A stretch of DNA of 57,229 nucleotides from Perkinsus chesapeaki (lineage: Eukaryota > Perkinsozoa > Perkinsida > Perkinsidae), in the NCBI GenBank assembly GCA_013115145.1, contig JAAPAO010000180.1, positions 1 through 57,229 of the forward strand, read 5' to 3'. This document shows positions 9,603 through 21,179 of this stretch, piece after piece; position 1 is the first letter of the stretch, and every line of letters starts with the position of its first letter. Below the pieces are notes generated by a model. That model was not told the origin of the DNA. It saw only the letters and a program-made list of their open reading frames with translations, and ran no database searches. A program made the position numbers and the translations under genes.

Positions 9603-12600
9603 ATGAGCCTATCAATAGTTGATGAAGACTTTGATGTCTATGATAGTAATCCTTATCATCATCCGCTCGGAAAGAGACGTAAGTGGCGGACTCGTCGTTG
9701 TATTAGCCCACCGCTTATTTCGGAACTATCCCAGCATTTTGGCGCAAGGTGATTTACTGTGTAGTGATGATCGTGATGATGATGCTATATAGATATATTC
9801 TCAATAGTAATTCCGATACACAATGGTCAGTGGTAGGTTAGAATAAGTTGAACATGCTAGCACTTCGCTATACAAATAAGCACCTGGTTGTACACTTACG
9901 ATGTTGTGTATAACACATATCTTAAACAGTTTGCTAATATATATGTTTTTGACGCATCAATAAGTTGTGGAGAAATAGCGTTGAGGAAGAATGCTGGTAC
10001 ATCTGTTAAGTATCTTAACGAAGGTACTTCCCAATTTATAACCTATTTTGCTGTAATAGATATCAACTTACCTACACGTTCCTTTTACAGTAGCATTAGT
10101 GGATCGTTTTTTTTGGTTAGACCCTGATAGACGTGTCCGCAGACTCTCCAGTGTATCGCTGTCGAGGCTCATGACTTGCCCAATATCACAAGTCTTTGTT
10201 GTTACTCAAGATGTAAGGTGACGGGCATAGGGATTGAACCGGGGACTGCGGACCTTACAATATGCGGACCTTAACGTCTAAGCTATTCCGCCTTTGCTAG
10301 GAATTGGGGCACGGAGCGACAGCGACGGTTCGAAAAGTCATTCATAAAAGAACAGGAGAAGAGTGAGTTCCATCACCAATTCTGCGGCGCGTGCCACTTG
10401 GCTTGGTAATCTCAGGTTTGCGCTGAAGTCTCTACCGAAAAGGGACCTCACGCCTTTGCAGAAAAAGATATTATTGAACGAAGTTGAAATATTCCTGTCA
10501 GTGGATCATCCAAATATTTGCCGATTAGCTTACGTATTCGAAGCCCCTAGCATGGTGACCTTACCGGGAATCGAACCAGGGACCTCTCAATTACCAGATT
10601 TCGTAGGTACATTTAGTAATGGAACTATGCAGAGGTCCAGACTTACATACAATGATCCATCAAAGGTCGATGGTTCGATCCTCGGTTGTAGCATTTTATC
10701 AATAGGTTCAATTCTGGGCGTCATTTTAATGAGTTAGAGGTAGCCGACATCATAGCACAAGTGCTGTATGCTATCAATTACCTTCATACGTCTAACATAG
10801 TAAGGTCGTGGGTTCGATCCCTGGTGAAGGTATTATTAGGTTCATCGGGACATCAAACCTAGCCACTTTATTTTCACTTGTGGATGTCCCGTTGTCACCG
10901 GTAAGTTGGCGTCAATGCATATTGGATAAAAAATGATTGATAGTGTCTCTACTGGGAATCGAACCTGCGGTATTTGTCAGATGCCGCTCATGTTTATGAG
11001 TGCCCCGATCGTCGACTTAAACTATTTGACTTTGGCCTGGCCCGTCGAATTGGTTCCAGCAAATTTATTGGAGTAATGTCTTGACCAGGATTCGAACCTG
11101 AGTGTTTGGATTCCAAATCTTCAGGGCGGAACCTTGTCGTATATGGCACCTGAATGTTTGGAGGTTGAATGGGAGTCACGTAAACCTATACAAAGAAGAG
11201 TTAGTGTTTTTGGAGATGATGATCTGGATGAACAGTTAAGGAGTGGAAAAGATTCAGAGTAGGTTGGCCGCAGGCTGATGGGTATATTGACTTCAATGCT
11301 GAATTGAGAAGTTGATACTAAACTCAACATTTAATTTGATAACTCCTGCTTGAACGAAGGCATCCATAAACGACTTTAACGTGCTGCTGCATTCGGAAAC
11401 GAAGTAGCAATATTTATGTCATTGGATCTGTGTGGCTTCTTCCTCTTGCTCAGGTGTCTCATAATGCTGCCATTGTATGAGTTCTAAGACTCGGATTTCG
11501 TTATAACTATTCATCTTCGAGGTCCCCTCGAATGGGCTGTATGAGGCTGCTGTTTCCGCTTTAGTTACGAAAATAACATATTTCCGTAAATAAGGGTCAA
11601 ACATGTTTTTCACCACTGCGTGGTGCGATTTTACTGACTTAAAATAATTAAAATCGCACCACGCAGTTCTGAACCTTGGTCTTTAACTAATTCAGTGGAT
11701 GTGATAGTTGAATTTTTTGATGTCTTTGACAATACTGTTCGTATCTCTTTCATCTCGGGAACAGTTTTTTGTATCAGAGCTCCAACGGCAACTGAGTTGG
11801 ATGAAAAAGCAGCAAAATGCGACATATGGGGTGTTGGTGTTATTTGTTATCTCTTATTGACGGGCAAGATGCCATTTGAGTCGCCAAACGTCGGGGATGT
11901 TCTCAGAGAAATGAGGAAGATCGATCGAGGGAGAAGCCGTGCTAAGTCAGCAATATCGATCACGTGATCGATTTGGATATTGTCACAGCAGGTTTCTGAG
12001 CGATGATCGAGTTACTCATATATCAGAGCTCGCTCAGTCATTTCTGGGAGGTTGTCTGCAAGTCCGACCCTCCGAACGCTTCACCGCTCGACAAGCACTT
12101 GATCATCCATGGCTGACAGACATGCTTAAATCAGGTGAAAGAGAGGCAGCACAAAATGCAGGTTAGTGTATTCTATTGGCTAATCCTTTCTCTGTTGAAT
12201 TTATTTGAAGCTTATGAGGTAACAAGTATCGTCACGTATTCTCTTCGATAGCGACCAATTTTATAAGTATTAATAGAACGGCCTTCAGCTTTACAAGATA
12301 TAACTCTCCAGTGAACAGTTTTATATATAAATATTAAACGGATCCTTTAACGAGTATAGTTTAGCGAGTGGTTCGATAAACATAACCAAGAATACGGACA
12401 TAGTTCCAATACGGACTCATATCAATAAGTTGAAACTTATTGTTAGACTATACCTCAAAAGGTTACCGTCTTCAGTTTCGGAAGTTTTGCCGTGGAATGT
12501 GATTGAGAGTATGAGAAGGTATGCTGTAGCGAGTTCATTGAGGAAGGCCGCCTTAAACATGGTGGCATCGGGGCTTACATCGAGAGAAGTGCGTAATCGA

Positions 12601-13250
12601 AAGGTCTCCGGTTCGAATACCCCTAGCGACTTCCCCCACAGGTGCACGATCTCGAGAAGGCCTTCGTTAAGATAGATATAGACCACGATGGAGTAGTGCA
12701 GTTCTCTGAGTTACTCAGGGTTATCGCTCCAGCACATCGAGGAGACCTCCAGTCGGTCTTTCGTACATTCGCCAAAAGTCACAACAACTCAGGCGGGGGA
12801 GAGGTTCCAACCGAAGGGTCGCAGGTTCAATTCCAAGATGCGTTGTTTTAGGTACCAGAAAATGATCATGATTTTGAAGTTGAATATTCGCAGTTCTTGG
12901 CCGCTGCGGTTCACATGCGATCTGAAATGTTTCGAGATAAGATGAGAGAAATCTTTGGACGATTTGACATCGATGGAAATGGCACAATTTCCGAGGATGA
13001 ATTAAAGTAGGTGTCGCGCGCCACGAAATTATGAGATCATTGGCATTTTAGGATGATTCTCTCACACAGTCCGTCTACAAATAATGATGACCTCGACGCT
13101 GAAGTGGCCGAACTTTTAGCAAAGTTCGACAAGGATGGAAATGGTGTGATAGATTATGAGGAGTTCCTCACAGCTATGGATGACGATGAGGGAAGTCGAG
13201 ACAAGACCTGGATATGGGCACAACGCCACGAAATTCACTCTGTACGTTTA
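9603..13250 (+). CDS. calcium-dependent protein kinase (CDPK-like), Ser/Thr kinase plus EF hands
   Basis: Kinase domain exons in order: a modified glycine loop (GHGATATV, about 10335), FALKSLPKRD with the lysine of VAIK type (10411), an exon ending EAPSM (10554), VHLVMELC (10607), LYAINYLHTSNI (10799), VHRDIKPSHF (10840), KLFDFGLARR (about 11022), GGTLSYMAPE (11125), CDIWGVGVICYLLLTG (about 11820) and RPSERFTARQALDHPWL (about 12065). EF hands follow: IDIDHDGVVQFSE (about 12670), an EF-like NDHDFEVEYSQF, FDIDGNGTISEDEL (about 12962) and FDKDGNGVIDYEEF (about 13125). This is the alveolate/plant CDPK layout: calcium binding relieves autoinhibition. At least nine short introns cut it, most of family A, B or C. 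The N-terminal exon at 9603 and the 3' end are uncertain. A one-base frame disagreement around 10720 (subdomain V) may be a real lesion, a sequencing error or an unrecognised splice. Confidence 0.85.
10215..10305 (-). repeat. degenerate tRNA-like element in CDPK intron
   Basis: Read on the minus strand it has an A-box-like TAGCTTAGACGTTAAGG followed by a T-arm GTCCCCGGTTCAATCCC. The stems are imperfect and no good cloverleaf forms. It ends just before the acceptor at about 10311. Confidence 0.6.
10555..10606 (+). repeat. family C intron in CDPK
   Basis: A 52-nt GT-AG intron between EAPSM and VHLVMEL, with the B-box in antisense (GGGAATCGAACCAGGGACC). Confidence 0.85.
10635..10705 (+). repeat. 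family C intron in CDPK, frame doubtful
   Basis: A 71-nt GT-AG segment with GGTCGATGGTTCGATCCTC. Splicing leaves the downstream exon one base out of frame with VADIIAQ. Confidence 0.6.
10800..10839 (+). repeat. 40-nt family C intron in CDPK catalytic loop
   Basis: GT-AG. Nearly the whole intron is a T-arm (GGTCGTGGGTTCGATCCC plus TGGTGA). It splits I|VHRD, so the borders are fixed by the kinase catalytic loop. Confidence 0.95.
10901..10980 (+). repeat. family C-containing intron in CDPK
   Basis: An 80-nt GT-AG intron with antisense B-box GGGAATCGAACCTGCGG near its 3' end. The exons join in frame into KLFDFG. Confidence 0.8.
11073..11124 (+). repeat. family C intron in CDPK before the APE motif
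   Basis: A 52-nt GT-AG intron with antisense B-box (AGGATTCGAACCTGA). It joins SSKFIG to GGTLSYMAPE. Confidence 0.92.
11946..11988 (+). repeat. family B intron in CDPK
   Basis: A 43-nt GT-AG intron carrying the full palindrome ATCGATCACGTGATCGAT. It joins in frame to RFLSDDRVTHISELAQ. Confidence 0.88.
12599..12641 (+). repeat. family C intron in CDPK before EF hand 1
   Basis: A 43-nt GT-AG intron with CTCCGGTTCGAATACCCC. It joins GLTSRE to VHDLEKAFVKID in frame. Confidence 0.9.
12804..12851 (+). repeat. family C intron in CDPK
   Basis: A 48-nt GT-AG intron with GGGTCGCAGGTTCAATTCC. It joins GGGE to VPENDHDFEVEY. Confidence 0.88.
13007..13051 (+). repeat. family A intron in CDPK between EF hands
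   Basis: A 45-nt GT-AG intron containing GCGCGCCACGAAATTAT. It joins SEDELK to the next EF-hand exon in frame. Confidence 0.92.
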
Positions 13251-13281
13251 CTCCTTTCCGCCTATTTTAGTTGTTGTTTAG

Positions 13282-13485
13282 GCACCACTGTTAGACAAGC
13301 ATAGCCCTTATGTTGGAACATTCGCCCATGCACCAGGTGGATCACCGTTATCGAGAGGATCATTATCCACTCTACCGAGGGACCTGGCATCATCATCACC
13401 ACGAATGAGTGCATACCACCAGAGCCCAGTGACCAGTGTTGTACGGGCAGTTCACCCACTTCCAAAGCCCATGCGATCTGCTGCG
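13282..13485 (+). CDS. Ser/Pro-rich exon between CDPK and the Sfi1-like gene
   Basis: An open exon after a TTTAG acceptor, encoding a Ser/Pro/His-rich segment (e.g. SPLSRGSLSTLPRDLASSSP) and ending before GTTTGT. It could be a C-terminal tail of the kinase or the N-terminus of the Sfi1-like protein. A family A core lies just upstream at 13221-13237. Confidence 0.45.
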
Positions 13486-13949
13486 GTTTGTTGTGACCGA
13501 GGGTGTAACGTCATGTGACCTTTGTATTGTTCATTTCTCATCTTCTCGGGCTAATTCGGTTTCTTTCAATGAACATGCTGAGTCGCCAGTTGAATACCAT
13601 GGTAGAGTAAGCGGTAGATCGCAATACAAGGCTAAGGTTTATCTCGCAAAACGGAGTCAGCACCTCTTATGCGAGCTATAATCAAAACCCCACCCGATCT
13701 GCCGTTTAAAATATTCACTGAGTGTAGTTTAGAATTGTTAGTCTCAATCTTCTGGTCAAGTTGTTCATTAATCAATGTGTCAGCCGTGAAAGATATGCTT
13801 ATACGAATAGTAAGGAAGTTCATACTTAACTATGACGGAATGATGCATAATAATCGCTTTGAAGTAATTCAGTTAATAACCTCGAGGACCACCTCACCCA
13901 ATGCCCACTATGAGAGACTGTACATTCGTATTACCACCATTGACACGTA

Positions 13950-16900
13950 GTGTTCTTCATGGCTTCGGCTATACCATCAATCGATCGCATCACCATTCGC
14001 ATTCACGTACACGACGATTCGCCTGCATGCGAAGAATATGAAGCTCTTAAGAAGATACTCTCACTATGGCGTTCATTAGCCGCTATGGAAGCCCGAATGA
14101 CGGCTCGCTCCTGGAGAGTTGAACGTTACAATCTCGAGTTGGTTACAGCGAGACACTTCAAGGATTGGCTGAAGCTAGCCAGAATTATCAAGTGGTCACG
14201 CAATGATCGATTGTTGAAAAGATGCGCCTGGAGGCCTCAGCTAGCCAACGCTTGCTCGAGGACAGTCCTAAAGGGTGTCTGTTTGATGGAATGGAAGAAA
14301 AGAACGCAAAGGGTAACGGAGACCATCGACAGGCTGTCTGGAAGAGTACAAGCTCACTCATACCTACAAGTTGACGTTCCTTCGTATTCTAGGCTCATCT
14401 AATTGCCCGAGTCATCCATCCTGTAGTCCTTCCGGCTTGGAAACAATTTGCTCAACATGCGTATCTCATTCGAGCTCGTGTCGATGCATTACATCGTCAG
14501 TACACCCAGCATTTATTAACTGAATTCTTTAACTCTTGGTGAGGCTCAGACCAAAGCAGTAGAAGCCTATATCACTTTTATTAGGGCCTTCGAGGCCTTC
14601 CACCTAAGAGTATTCATATTGCGAATCGAGCGACGTTTACTATGGGAATACTCGATATCTTGGAAGAGCACAGCCTCGCATAGGAGCGCCAGGCGAGAAG
14701 CGCTTCTTGAAGAATGGAAAGAACGCAAAGTCAAACACATTAGCGATACATTTCCAGCCTGTGTAAGAGAACAATAGCATAAAATGGAGTATACCGCTCT
14801 GGCAGATTAACATCCCTTTGGTGGCCCGGGCGGAACCAAGCATTGTTGTGCGTGCTGTATTCTACTTACTTCTGTCGAAGACAGCTGCTCGTCGGCAGTT
14901 GCGATACTCCTCTGCTCTTGTTGTTACCGTTACTGGCCGCAGACTGATATCGAAGGTATTACTTAACATTAAGAGGCTCTATAAAACTAACCAACAATAT
15001 CGGCTTAATCTCCCACGAAAATGCTTGAGAAGTTGGTTACGTGCAACCAGCTGTGCCGTAGTACTTCGCAGCATCAATAACGAACTGAGCCGAAAGGTTC
15101 TAAGTAAGAGGCTCCGCGCATGGAAAAGGCTGGCTGAACGCCGCTACCGAGCGAAGTAACGCTCATTGACCGGCATAGTGGCCGACCGTTTCCTCAGACT
15201 GCTTCTTGCCAGCGCTTTCATGCCGTATGCTACCAGAGGGCCATCAGGGGGTTCTCTCAAGCATGTCATCTTGAGACCGATTGTCTGCAGTTGGCATGCT
15301 ATAATGCTTTCCCGCAAAGAAACGCGATCATCAGGGGAGTTGGTAAATATACTGTTTTATACTCCACTTTTCTCATTCTTCCAGGTCACATTTCTGTGTC
15401 GCAATCGAGTCTCCCCTACGCGCATAGTAGCACTACATTTCACAGCTTGGCTCGTTACTTCCCGTCAACATCAGCGTTTGGCTGCTTTACGACGCCTACG
15501 AGATAGGATGGGACTTCATAGTGCTCTAGATGCGTGGGCTAGATGGAGCCTATTCATCCGCAAAGCCGGTAATGTAGCCACTGCCAAACGACACGGGGCT
15601 ACTCTCAAAATATTTCTCAAAGAATGGAGAAGAAAGTATATAAACAACCTTCTCGCTGAAAGAGGTAAAACGGTCATTGTTGAGTGAGCAGCCATTTCCC
15701 TTCGTTAAGTTGCCTCCCTATCTTATCACTACGAGGTCGCTGCACTCGTCGAAGGCTGGCGAAGGTGGAAATTCACGATTGCCATTGCCCGACTTATTGA
15801 ACGAACGTCGCTGAGATACCAACGAAACGCCTTCCGGTGACCTCTACTCAACTCCGCGGACCTTTAGCTTTCTTGTAGGCTTTGGCACCATCGTCGAGCC
15901 GTTGCGGCTTTCCTCCGAAAATCTGCTTCAGCGCGGTCTAGCACCGCCCTCCTCCAGACTCTAAGACCTTGGCATAACCTTATTGCCAGAACCATTGCTG
16001 GCCGCCAGATGGCTCAAATAATATCATTCAATCGACGATCTTGTCGCATTAGGAGTATAATGGAAAGATGGAATTGCCACGTCAGACAAAAGCTGACCGT
16101 CAAAGAGAAAGTAGAGACCTTCGATGCATACCTCGGTCTCTTTTCAGCGTTAAGAGAATATCACCTCAGTTGCGCCTTTGTCTTCTTTTGAGCGAAGTTT
16201 GGGTTCCCACTTGCTTGGAAATTCCTTTTTGTTACGTCCATACGTGGGAGACCACTTTACTTGTCTCTCTCTAGGGACACGCGCTGGTTGCCAAGATGAA
16301 TTCCGTCCGATATGCCTGGCGGCGTTGGCGATATCGTCTAAAGAGCACCCGAGATCTGTGGGAGTCTGTTCAAGCTGCTGTCATCATGAAGTAGCGTCAG
16401 CGGAACTAGTTATCAGAAATAATCGTCCTATGCTCAGGTTCACGAGAAATAAACTTGCGATGATCGCAGCGGCATGGCTTCATCAAGCTAGTATGACTAA
16501 ACGCTTGAACGTCCTGGCTGACCAGCATGATAATAGTTTCGTCAAAAGTGCTTTCAGTGGCTGGTTGAAGCTGATACGTGCTAGGCTATTGTATCATATT
16601 TGGGATTCCGAGCGATCACTGAGGATGACGCAACGTTGTTGGATGGCCTGGAATACACATCGCCGAGTGCGGTGCAGGTCACCGGATATGGGAGATTCTA
16701 CATTCCAAACCTCTCTGACAGATACTCTAATAATTTCCGTCTGCTTTGTGTCGCTAGACGCTTGACATATTTTTCGGCGTGGTATAAAGCTGCCAAATTG
16801 ACCCGGACTGCTCAGATGGCGGTATGCTAGACACTCGAATGCACCGAAAGCAATGTTTATCAGGAATATCTGCTCACTCCAGCTCGCATTGCTCCGGTCT

Positions 16901-18230
16901 TCAATGCATGGAGAGCCCATCATCGACTACAGCGGCCCAAACGGCTTCTGAGGTGTTTATTTAGGTGACTCAGACGCTAATTGGTCAACTTAAATTGACA
17001 CTTCCTTTCTTCTAGGCTCTGGCGTTGCTTTTCGCGAGCATCAACAGACCTCATTCACTGTGCTGGTCGAGTTGAAGCTATGCGCCAGAGGAACCTACTC
17101 CGGCGCGCACTCTGGCAATGGGCCAATCGAGTCGTCTCATTCGATCATCTCACTCGAACGCAAGCCGACGTCCTGGATATCTGCTCACTCTATATGAACA
17201 ATGCCAGACGTTTGACAGAGTCGATCACAGATAGGGTGCAAATTGATTGGTACCGTCTACTAAACACCATGAATAGTCACTCGATAGACGCTAACTCCGA
17301 TGGTCGGGAGGGCCTCAGAAGCTCAATGCATGAGTGGCAGCGGTAGAGAAGCATCGTTCCCCCAATTTTGACATCTTGTGCTGTTTCAGGCTATCAGGGA
17401 TGCTCCGTGAGGGAGAGCTTCCGCGATCTTATGAGCTGGAATGCCCATCATTATTTGGATCCTTGAGACGTACCGGAGAAGATCTGATTTCTCATGCTAC
17501 CGAAACTCTCTGACATTCTGGGGTTGCTTTGTTGTTCCCAGTGTCTGCAGCATCATTCTGGCATAACAAGGAAAAGCAGGTTGAGATACCTGCTGGGCGT
17601 AGCCTACATGATACATACTGGAACGATTGGAAATCTATTCACCCCGACCACACTCAAATGTGACAGCGCGCGCTCGAAAGTGTGGTAGTTTTACAGCAAA
17701 CTACTTGTCGGCAGATCCCGTTGCCATCCGATCTACTTCTATCCCTCATCTATTGGTCAGAAATTCTGACTCAGAGCTACAGTCGCGGGAGGGCCCGGTC
17801 CATGCCACGGTTGGTGTGGGCAACGGGTATCACGCTTCCGTGCCGCACCGAAGCGTGATACCCTTTGCCCACACCGCACATTTGAAACGGGTGTCTTTCA
17901 ATCGTGGGAAGGCGCTTGCAGCCGTACAGAAATCAGGAGCATACGTGTGTACGTTTTCTCTCGAGCTATCGATGCTAATTATTCAACCTTATTCCCACCT
18001 CCTCCCTAAACTCGCGTACTTCAATAAGAACTTAACGAGCTCCATGCTTGAGAGAGATATTACTGGACTTCCTATTAAACGCAACCTGCAGGAACCGAAA
18101 TTGATCAAAAGGAATATTCTCATTCCAGAGTCGTCTAAAACATTCCGGGCTCCCGGGGGATCATTAAAGCGATCAACCTCGGTACCGCAATGGTGTCGCG
18201 TTCTACAAGTACGGACAGCGACATAGACAA
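13950..18230 (+). CDS. Sfi1-like centrin-binding repeat protein (spindle pole/centriole)
   Basis: A long multi-exon region with repeated units of the Sfi1 type, hydrophobic-x2-Trp spaced about 30-35 residues. Examples are LSLWRSLAAM (about 14060), HFKDWLKLA (14155), LMEWKKRT (14285), FFNSW (about 14527), LLEEWKER (14708), CLRSWLRA (15023), RLRAWKRLAERR (15110), ALDAWARWS (15523), FLKEWRRKY (15620), IMERWNCHVR (16057), AFSGWLKLI (16550), CWMAWNTHRR (16636), ALWQWANRV (17110) and SMHEWQR (17326). Sfi1 repeats form a long helix that binds centrin at microtubule-organising centres. The repeat is weakly conserved apart from the Trp, so assignment rests on the periodic pattern. Start, stop and several joins are not resolved; short introns interrupt between repeats. 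The 3' part (about 17630-18226) is Ser/Arg-rich without repeats. Confidence 0.75.
17814..17874. repeat. 25-bp near-perfect inverted repeat (hairpin)
   Basis: Arms 17814-17838 and 17850-17874 match at 24 of 25 positions as reverse complements, around an 11-nt loop. The arm contains GGGTATCACGCTTC. It lies in the 3' portion of the Sfi1-like gene, and its role is unknown. Confidence 0.95.
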
Positions 18231-18425
18231 ATACAGGGCTGAAATAGTATTGCCGACGGGGGTTACGAATCACAGCATATAAGAAAATGGTGATTAACCC
18301 CATGATAGATCCTGTCGATGACAGCTGAAGGCTGGCAGTGATCGCGGTAGAGCACACGTGAACACAGAGTTGGAGAGTCACAGTAACTGGACTATCATGC
18401 GTTAATATCTGTACCAGGGAAGCCA

Positions 18426-19529
18426 CTATGCCGTATACTCCTGCACCTGCATTACTCCAGCCGGTAGGTCAAAGCCGGTCGCATAGGTTGTGAAGAAAGG
18501 TCTTCCTAATATAATTCCTGCAGCGGGCGAAGGGTAGAGCCAGAGTGTACACCAAGATTCATCACACGGAGTGGCATATTTCTTCAGGGGTATGCGGATA
18601 GTGAACGGTGCTCCCCCTGAGGTGCCAACAGTAAAAGTTAGAGTCGGTAGGTGATCAAAACCCTTCTTTTGAACGTACCAGACCACACCGGAAGTCTTGA
18701 CGTGTATGTCTTGTCCAGAATCTTTACTTGCTAACTCCACCATCTTGTTGAGGACAATTTCGAATATACTTCGCGGTAGAACGATTGGGTGTGCTCCAGT
18801 ATCATACACAATAGTTACTTGAGTCACCGGTTGACTGAATGTGGCACCTTTCGAGCTCACCATCCCAAAGGTGGCCAGGGATGAATCTAGTTTCGCCGTC
18901 ACAGACGGTCCCCTCAATTGTATTTCGGTTACCGGCTGTCTAGCTGGGCATGCTCCTTGAGAAACTCCTAGTATTAGATTCCCCTTGAATTCATGTGGCT
19001 GGCCAGGAGAGCATATGCGAAAAGCCCATTCATCGATGACACCATTTATATAGAGTTGACGGTGTATCGGATAACGGCCTTGTTGAGAACCATAGTCAAG
19101 CCCCATGATATTAAATGGTGGCTCATTAGGATAAGCTTGTCTAGGACTATAACCGATAATTAAGCCGAATTCGACAGTTCCCACAGATTCCCCATTCAAC
19201 ACCAGATTCCCTTTCTGAAGGGAATATTCATACATCATACCGCTAGCGAATGCCACTGTATACTTCTCCTTCTTGTAAGGATTGCATTTAGTTGGACAAG
19301 TATAACAGCCGGAAGGGAGACTCTTGCATGCACCTTTTCCATACTTCTTCTCATACCAATCGCTGTAGACAACGTAGGTAAACCCATCGCCACTGTCCAT
19401 CGTAAACTTTAAGGGATTCTCGTCTATGGCCGTCGAGCTGATCACTCCATCCACGAAGGGAAGGTTAATGTTGCCGTGGACAAGCAAAGCCGTAGTCGTT
19501 ACAATGTGATAAACTTGAAGTAAGCTCAT
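18426..19529 (-). CDS. secreted pepsin-like (A1 family) aspartic protease
   Basis: Intronless, 367 residues, from ATG to TAG. A hydrophobic N-terminus (residues 1-19) is a likely signal peptide. The first catalytic triad is DSG at residue 45 (FTMDSGDG); the second is DTG at 243 (VYDTGAHPIVLP). The C-terminal ILGRPFF at 340-346 followed by a GFDL element fits the A1 fold. Cysteine-rich inserts (residues 68-82) and a Cys pair at 322/327 suggest disulfides. Length is typical of a pepsin without a long prosegment. It is expected to be an extracellular or vacuolar endopeptidase. It is the only long intronless gene here, unlike its intron-packed neighbours, which may reflect a recently expanded secreted family. 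Confidence 0.9.
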   Translation of the reverse strand: MSLLQVYHIVTTTALLVHGNINLPFVDGVISSTAIDENPLKFTMDSGDGFTYVVYSDWYEKKYGKGACKSLPSGCYTCPTKCNPYKKEKYTVAFASGMMYEYSLQKGNLVLNGESVGTVEFGLIIGYSPRQAYPNEPPFNIMGLDYGSQQGRYPIHRQLYINGVIDEWAFRICSPGQPHEFKGNLILGVSQGACPARQPVTEIQLRGPSVTAKLDSSLATFGMVSSKGATFSQPVTQVTIVYDTGAHPIVLPRSIFEIVLNKMVELASKDSGQDIHVKTSGVVWYVQKKGFDHLPTLTFTVGTSGGAPFTIRIPLKKYATPCDESWCTLWLYPSPAAGIILGRPFFTTYATGFDLPAGVMQVQEYTA

Positions 19530-19539
19530 GAACAGAGTT

Positions 19540-20440
19540 TGAAATGATAACTTATGAATGCTCTACTGAAGGCGACTTGTTTATAGATAAACCCCGCACA
19601 CACAAAACGAAGTCGAACTTACCTATCGTTACGCTACGAATCCGTAGCCTACGATCGTCGAGCAACTTGTGTGAGCAGGCGTGCGTTTCCTGTACTGTGT
19701 GTCACGCAGCCCGTGAGAGAACCCCCGATACTTGAGGGCAATAAGTCTGTTTTCAGGCCAGTTCGCTTTTTGATGAACCCTTTATCAGAACAAAAGCCGT
19801 ACTGTCTAGGGGAGCAAACTTCCTCCTTACCCGTTCAGTCCGGGCGGTTATCTCTGGAGAATGTGTGTTTCCGTTGCTACCTGTCACAGTGACCGTGATT
19901 GTCACTCATTGGGAGGGAAACAGTGGGGAATTCCCACTCTCCCACTTTCAATATTTCTCAAGTATACTTTACTACAATTTCTACTGGGAATCGACGCCAG
20001 GTGGCTTTGTTGCCCATCAGGGGTTCTGTGCAATCGAGGGGGTAAAAAGTCATTTTGCAGCGAGAGAGGGTTAGCTGGCTCGTACCCCGCGCTCTAAACT
20101 GAACTTGAGACGCCGAATCTCCTTGCTTTCCTACCCTGTACTACGACGAATTTCCGTCCTTGCGACGGATGCTTTCCGTCTTTTTTGCTGATAACTATAA
20201 TTTTCTTAACTTTAGTATTTCGATGCTTTCCTTTACACTGGCCGGTGCTGGAAAGCGCTTGCCCACCGCGTCGTTCCGGCAGGAATGCGCCTTGGACGAA
20301 GGAACTCCCGCAGGAAGATTTTTCGCTTAGGCGGTACCACTTTTTGAGGCTTTTCACGAGTTGAACTCATTGAGTTCAGTCGAGTAGGTGTGATTATCTC
20401 GTGCCCGTTGTATCTCTTTATAGTACTAAGCTGACATTTT
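19540..20440 (+). other. possible Cys-rich secreted-protein exons, unresolved
   Basis: The plus strand has an open segment at about 19861-19915 (CHSDRDCHSLGG) and another at about 20012-20070 (RWLCCPSGVLCNRGGKKSFC). These could join across about 90 nt containing a degenerate TACTGGGAATCGA family C-like piece. The spacing of cysteines recalls small disulfide domains, but no family is assigned. Confidence 0.3.
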
Positions 20441-20443
20441 CTG

Positions 20444-21176
20444 ATGGTTAATCCTTCTTCGTCTGATGCCCCGACTGTTGGGTTTGCACCAGAAAACGAG
20501 TGGCTTGATCCCGCTATGGCTACAATTTCTTCAGAATCTCAAGTTCAGATGATTTCTTTTTTTCAGAAAAGAAGAAATTCAGAAATTTTGCAGATTTTTT
20601 TTCCTAGCAAAAATGCTCGCATATACACTGGGACAACCAAACGGTCACAACGGCGCTGATGTCACAGTAAAAACCATATGGCGTAAGCCTTATATTCTTA
20701 CCGACTGTGGTGCATGGCTTACGCCGTTGCCACCCTCCGAACTGGTTCCCAACGACTTGAACTGTGAGCTACGCCCGCTGATTCAATACTCCATGGGGAC
20801 CGCTATAGAATTCCACCTCAGCGAAGTATCTATCCTTACGCTCCCTTTGCAAAACAACACATGTGCTCGTGGACTTGACGAATCACCAGGCTGCATCTGG
20901 CGGAGCTCAAGCCGATCCCGCTATCAAGTGAGCAGCTCATTTTGAGCTTGTTGAATGATAATTGAGCTCGGTGTCAGTTATAACCACAGTTTACGTAATA
21001 TGCGCCCTGAATGCAACCTGGGCGGTTTAGTACCAAGTCGTGAACACGAAGGAAGCGCTAGTAGAGGTAAAGCAGTAATGTTACTACCAGCGAGTACTAC
21101 TATCGTTGTTAGCCGTCCTCGCCTAATTGAAATTAGGAGTGGTGAATTCCGTGCTAAGTCTCGGGCAGCCAAGTAA
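20444..21176 (+). CDS. hypothetical protein fragments
   Basis: Two adjacent open segments (20444-20659 and 20613-20945) overlap in different frames, and a third runs from about 20955 to 21176. Composition is protein-like (e.g. DLNCELRPLIQYSMGTAIEF) but no domain is recognised. Either an intron near 20550-20600 or a frameshift separates them. A 10-bp inverted repeat (GGCGTAAGCC / GGCTTACGCC) lies at 20680-20725. Confidence 0.3.
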
Positions 21177-21179
21177 TTA

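Noticed and set aside
20680-20725. Mobile-element terminal repeats (GGCGTAAGCC/GGCTTACGCC)
   Set aside because: Only 10 bp with a 26-nt loop and no target-site duplication or transposase; too short to support.
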